64,000 nt of DNA from positions 434,001-498,000 of the forward strand of contig OX388341.1 of NCBI GenBank assembly GCA_947579665.1, given 5' to 3'. The notes under the pieces were generated by a model. That model was not told the DNA's origin and did no database searches. It saw only the letters and a program-made list of their open reading frames with translations. Positions 41,301-47,300 of the stretch are shown here, piece after piece (position 1 is the stretch's first letter; each line of letters opens with the position of its first letter). This DNA comes from Sympetrum striolatum. Its lineage: Eukaryota; Arthropoda; Insecta; Odonata; Libellulidae. A program made the position numbers and the translations under genes.

Positions 41301-44300
41301 GATAAAATGAAAGATACTAAGGATAACTAAGTGAAGAGTTAATATGGTATATCTTGTAAAAAATCCATGGCAAACAAACTTATACTAGACCACTATTTAA
41401 AATTTTGTTTACCATGGAATTTTTACAAGATAATAAGTACCACAAAATTATTCCTGAATCTGTATCGTTTGTGGTATATCTTCTGGTCTCTCTTAAATGA
41501 AAATCACTTCTCTGTTCTAAAAATGCAATCACCGGATTCGTATGTGTAACACCAATCGTAATTTTAGAGGGATTTTCTTTTTATTTTTTCGTGCTTTAGA
41601 AGCCAATGACGTCACGGAATTCCCTGATCCGTTAAAAGGGGGTACGTTCTCCCGGAGGCTTTAATTTTCACAGACAAAATAATTACTTACGTACTTTTGC
41701 TGCAATGCTTCATAATTAAATCGGGAAACTATGATTTATAGAAGAAACTCTGACGTATTGAATGAATATTAATTTGACATCAATCCTCACCACATATAAA
41801 TGAATCAAACAAAATCGTGTTCCCATATGTTTCGGTAGATATAAATTGGCATTCACGAGTGAAGATAATAAAGATTCTTTCACTATTTTGCGACATAGCA
41901 CCATTTTGCATACACCAATGTCACAAATTTAGAATATAGATAAAGACGTACCCCGAGGGTCGCTAATGGCGTATGGCAGGGAGTAACACCAACATCCCAA
42001 CCAACCTCGTTGCATATTCCCAGAATCCCTTGAGGATTGCCCCCTTATTTGCACAATCATTACAGTTCATGGAAAACTTGTCTTCTGACCAAAAATGAGA
42101 TTCTACATCCGGAAAGACTGCCACCCGATTGAATACCAATCTGCAGCGTATAATGAGTTGGAAATATTAGTAAAAACCATTGAAGAACTACTTGTCTCGG
42201 AGCAACAAGAGGCGCTTACGGGATCGACAACGGCTGCAGACGCGGATGACGGGAGTGAGAACGCGCCCGTCGAGGACTTCATCCGGCGAGATTTTGAAAA
42301 AGCGAGAGGAATGCGAGGGACTCGCTTTCCGATCAAACAGTCCATCAAGGCCAAGAAGCAATCCAGATCGGAGCAAATAGGTTACGTGCGATGAATACAC
42401 CTAATTGGACTTCCGCCATCGAAGGAGCCACGGATGCTGCAAAGTGTTTCTCCCCTGATCATTACGATCAAAGAATGGGGAAACAAGCAACTGTTCATTC
42501 AAATGCGATCTTTGACAAACCAGTGAACTTAAGTCCACGATCTTTAGTTCTGCAATGGGACTGAAATGGGAAAGACATTCATCGAAATTAGATTTAAAAT
42601 TGCCAATAAACTAATCCGCAAATTTTAAGATTCGGTTCAAATTAATAGAAGAATAAATTTTGAGTAGGTTTTTTACACCATATAATAAAACCAAATCAAT
42701 ACATTCTCAAAATAATTACTTTCGTTAATTTTCCAGTTTCTTATCACGGCTTCAGTGATGTAGAATAACGTCCTCAATAAAACGACTGAATTTTTCCGAT
42801 AACAAATTGATTAAACAAGGAATCACATGGGATGTTCTAAACATTGAAAACTTTTGCGAAGAGAAGAGAATAGCGGTGGTAAATATCTTGCAAATAGCTG
42901 GATTATTATGGAAATATTTTACGTCTAACTTTTCGTTAGCAATTTATGTTTAGTATAATCGCAGTACCGAGAGAGACGCGTTGCATCTGTTTACGGAAGG
43001 ATCGATAAAAAAAAGATATTACGAAACAGTCAATGGAAAGCAAATGAAACAAATTCAAGATATAAAAAAGATGACAAATTAAGATTTTCGTATAAAAACC
43101 CTCCTCTTTACAATATCTCCATTTTGGGAACGCAAAAATTGTTGACAGACTTAATATTAATTGGTGCTGTAACTGTAACACCCGCTTTATTGAAAACAGA
43201 TAAGTTGGGTCATTAAGTAAGGTTGAGTGTTATTTGCAATTTCGATATTCTTTTTAATAGAATTTTACCACGAATCTTAATTGGATAGCTTCAAAACCAA
43301 TCAAAATTTTGCGAAAATAGACTGATTTTAACACAACAGGTACCATCAACAGGCATTCACCTAAAACCGCTGGTGCTCGGCGCCATTTTCAAACTCGGCG
43401 CTTATCAAATCGCAATTCGAGCGCAACATCCGAATAGGCGATTCTTGTTTTGCGGTCGAAGGAGTTGATTTGTTACAATTTAATTATAAATTACGATTTC
43501 GCTAAATGGGCAGAATTAGCAACGAAAACAAAGTGGATTCGAGATTAACATTTCCAAACATCGGTTGTCAAATGTTTATAAAATCGTAAAATGTCGCTCA
43601 TCAATTTAAACGAAGTTTCCTCGAGCAGTCGATTGCGCTCTGTTCCACGGTAAGCGACGACAGTGGATGGGATTTCGATTATTCAGCTAATTAATAGTAT
43701 TTTCTGGGCATATATTTGAACGGCAGCCCTTTTGCGGTGATCGCCTTGGTTTTCTTGCGAGTTGTTGACATCTGCCAGAGGACTTCCCTCCTCTGAAAGC
43801 AGCCCTCAAACCCCCAGTAAAAAGTGCTTTCTTTCACAGCTCCCTTCTTATTCGTGCCTCTCCAAATAGTCTTCTTATTCGAAGAAATAAAAATGCTTTT
43901 AGAAATATTCTGCGAGGGTGAGGAATTGTATGTATTTGTGCAATGCGTATGGAAGCGCCATCCAAAGCTAATTTCATAAAACAATAGCAATTTTAAAATT
44001 CGTTAAAAAGATAATAAAACGAGTTTACAATGATTTGCTAAATAACATAAATATAATAAAGTGCTGAAAAAACTCATTGATTCTACTCAGATTACTTTCA
44101 TTTTCTCTGTTAACCTAAAATGGTTTCTAAAACAGAATTTCTAATTATTCTTATCCCCTCATTTATCCGCGTTATCCCTAAACATGCAAGTTTTACACAA
44201 TTGCCCTATTTTAAATGACACAAACGCGCGTATAAATAAAGAATATATATGTATATGGTGAGGAATGACGCTGATGACACGGTTTAAATGCATTCGTCGG

Positions 44301-47300
44301 CGGCAAATCCTTGCTTTGAATTTCTTCCGCTGAAGAACAAAAGCCATTGCTTGAAAGAGCATTTGAACATTCGCAGAGAAATTAAAACTGGAAACCGCAT
44401 TTCTCAACAAGTCACTTCCATACAATCTATTAAGTTATTCAAAATTTAACGTGGACATTCGTATCAAGGGATCAAAAGCTATGAAAAGGTGATTATGACA
44501 ACAGAATTACCGATGGGCAAAGCATTGTATTTATCTTTTGAGCCTCCTGTTGTGAGCGTAGCACCAAAGTAAAAGAAGAAAATTGAGTACTTTTAAGAGT
44601 ACGCAAAGGTTATCGTGTTAAGAGATGTCAACGATATATAGGTAATCCAAACAATCCACTTGCAACTGACAGGAAAAATGTATCGAGTGAAATACAAAGT
44701 GGCTACTTAGCCGCAAAATATGGTAATGCGTTAACGGGTGAAACAGTTAACGAATTCATAGGATCGTCTACTCTTTCTCGGCTAGCGAATGTTTTGCAGA
44801 ATACTCGTGCAGTGCACAGACTCTCGATATTTAGAAGTTCTAAACAGTTACCGCTCAATCAATTGTACTAGCTGAAGAAATTGGTACCTTTTTAGAAGCA
44901 TTTACATATATTAGTCGATTCGCGGGAGATTTCAGCTGACGACGTTTTCGACTCACAAGATTCAGGAAAGGCGAAGATTCTGAAAGGAACGAAGTATTTT
45001 CAATTATCGGAATCGCAAATTTGTTTTTACGACTTTTGTCTTTCCTTTGCCTAACGCACGCACAATTCTTCCGATTTTCAAAAACAGGATATACCTTTCG
45101 TCGATTATTTCAGCAACGTTCTACTTCACAAAAGCCATTCCTCCTTGGTTGAAAGAGAGTTCATTTTTAGATCTAAATGCCGACGTAAACGCCCTGTATT
45201 TTTGACAGGAGAATGAGTTAAATCCGAGGACGCATTGGTATGCGTTTCGCGCGGCGAACGTCGTTTTATTGGTCACGGAAGAGCATCGATAAGTACATTT
45301 CCTTTATCTGCAGCGATACTAAACCTGTCGCCCTCAAGGTCTGCAGATAAACGATTTCTTCGTCGGCGCCCAATTCGAGAGGGCCACTGCATCCACCGAA
45401 GGGTCAATCTCCTCGCGTAAAAAAAGAAAACAAAAGACTGGAAAGTAGCGTTCCAATAACGCGACCGAGATGAGGCCGTAAGACGTTCCGACTCGATGGC
45501 CGAGAATAAAAGGGAGGAGTGGGTGGGACCAGATTGTTTCAACCGCCCAGTGCGTCCCAAGCAAAGGAAACACATGCTCGACAAACTTGGCGTCTTTTGT
45601 TTTTACTTTCAAGTGCGCGTGGCTGAAAAAGACCGCCTTCTTTTCGGGTTCGACGAACTGCCAACTAAAACCAGTTCGACATCCAACGGCTTATTCCTCT
45701 CCCTTTTTAAGTCAATTAGATCCCGCGGGAATTTTAATTCCAATCCTGTTTACTTCGATTGATGGGCCCACGAGAACTGCGCCAAAGGACTGTTTGATCG
45801 GAGGAAACCTTACAAAGTCACATTTCGCTCGAAGGGAATGCAGGGATACAGCAAAGAAACAGGAGAAGCGGAAGGTGTAAATGAAATGGACAGAACGAGC
45901 GACTGACGTCTTTCGAACGAAGAAAGATTCCTTTGATAAACGTCGATAAAAGTGGACCGAGGCACCACAGTCTGCAAGACAATATTAGAAGAGGGGGAAG
46001 ACCTATATTGGTTTAAGAGAGGCAGGTAGACCTGAATGAATCAGATGTCATACACAGGAAAACGAAATAAATTCGTGCATTGGTTTCGGAGGCGGCGCCA
46101 AAGACCGCAGCTGAAGACGTCGACGGATTAGACTCGAGTTCCACATTTAAATGGTAAGAGCGACTGCAGACCACTTACGGCGCTTGAATCTCGCCTGGAA
46201 AAGAGACAATGTTTTCTTCCTTCCGGGAGAATTCCCTTTCGGACGGAATGAATTCGCCCCCACGAACCGGAAACGATAAGAATTTTGTTGAAAGGCGTGG
46301 GCGAAGCACTTTCTCCCCTCTCCGAAAAAGAAGCCGTTTACCTTCGCGGGGTTTTCGTGGATGTGCATTACGAGAGATTCTCCGAAGAACACAACAAAGA
46401 GTTGGAATGCGAGGGTGGCCGTCGACATCTAGAGGGCTTCTCCGGTGTGCGCATGCGCAGAGAGGGAAGGGGGCAAATGACCTTTCGGTCGATTCCCACA
46501 GGTGAGGGGGGACGAAGACCGTCGACGGCTGCGTAAGTCGAAAAATAAAAAGTGAGCGCCGAGCAGCGGTTACTTTTGCCGGCGTTGCTCACTCCATCTT
46601 TCGGTTTCAACACCAAATCGTACTTATTATTATTCTGTATGTTTTACGGATAACTAATCGGGATTTGATCGTTAATGTTTCTCTAATTATCCGGAAATAC
46701 GTTCGCCATTTGCTGTTTTATCGAGTGCCGCGTTTTAGATCCTAAACACTAATCGCAATCGACCACAGTTTCGCAGTAAAAAAAGAAGTCTACTTTCGCA
46801 GTTTTTCCATCAGAAGGCATTCATACAGCTTCCTGGTAACTTCGACGCCCCCTACGATGGCAGACCTTCTAGTCACTTTGATACGACGGAGGGACTCTAT
46901 CGTGACTTAGCGAAGACAAAAACTGCGGGAAGCTGGAGGAAGGGGAAACTGGAAGAAGGGGAAACTGGAAGGAGATACTGGAAGAAGGGGAAACTGGAAG
47001 AAGGGAAACTGGAAAAAAAACACGAGACGACGATGGAGAAGAGTGGAAGGCAATCTTCGGGACGAAATTCGAGGCGAAATCGAGAGAAGTCGATGGACTT
47101 CTGACGAAAAGCAGATGGGAAAGAGATGATTCATTTAAAAAGAGAGCCGGAATTGACGTAATGAGAGAAGAACGATTAAGCGCGGCCGCTGGGGTGAGGG
47201 AAGAAATACCAAATTTCCAGCAAGGTCGATGACTCTGCGGATGGTGCATCGTAGAAAGTTGGGAATTTGCGCAGATGTCAGAATACTACAACAGAAACTA

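Noticed and set aside
42095..42394. 99-codon acidic ORF in the long intron
   Set aside because: No family recognised, overlapping ORFs exist on both strands, and there is no splice or transcript support; not enough to call a gene.
45273..45880. Cluster of overlapping 88-103-codon ORFs on both strands
   Set aside because: Explained by higher local GC content, which lowers stop-codon frequency; no frame shows protein family features.
46869..47249. 126-codon serine/phenylalanine-rich ORF on the minus strand
   Set aside because: It is the antisense of the purine-rich minisatellite at 46928-47021 and its flanks.
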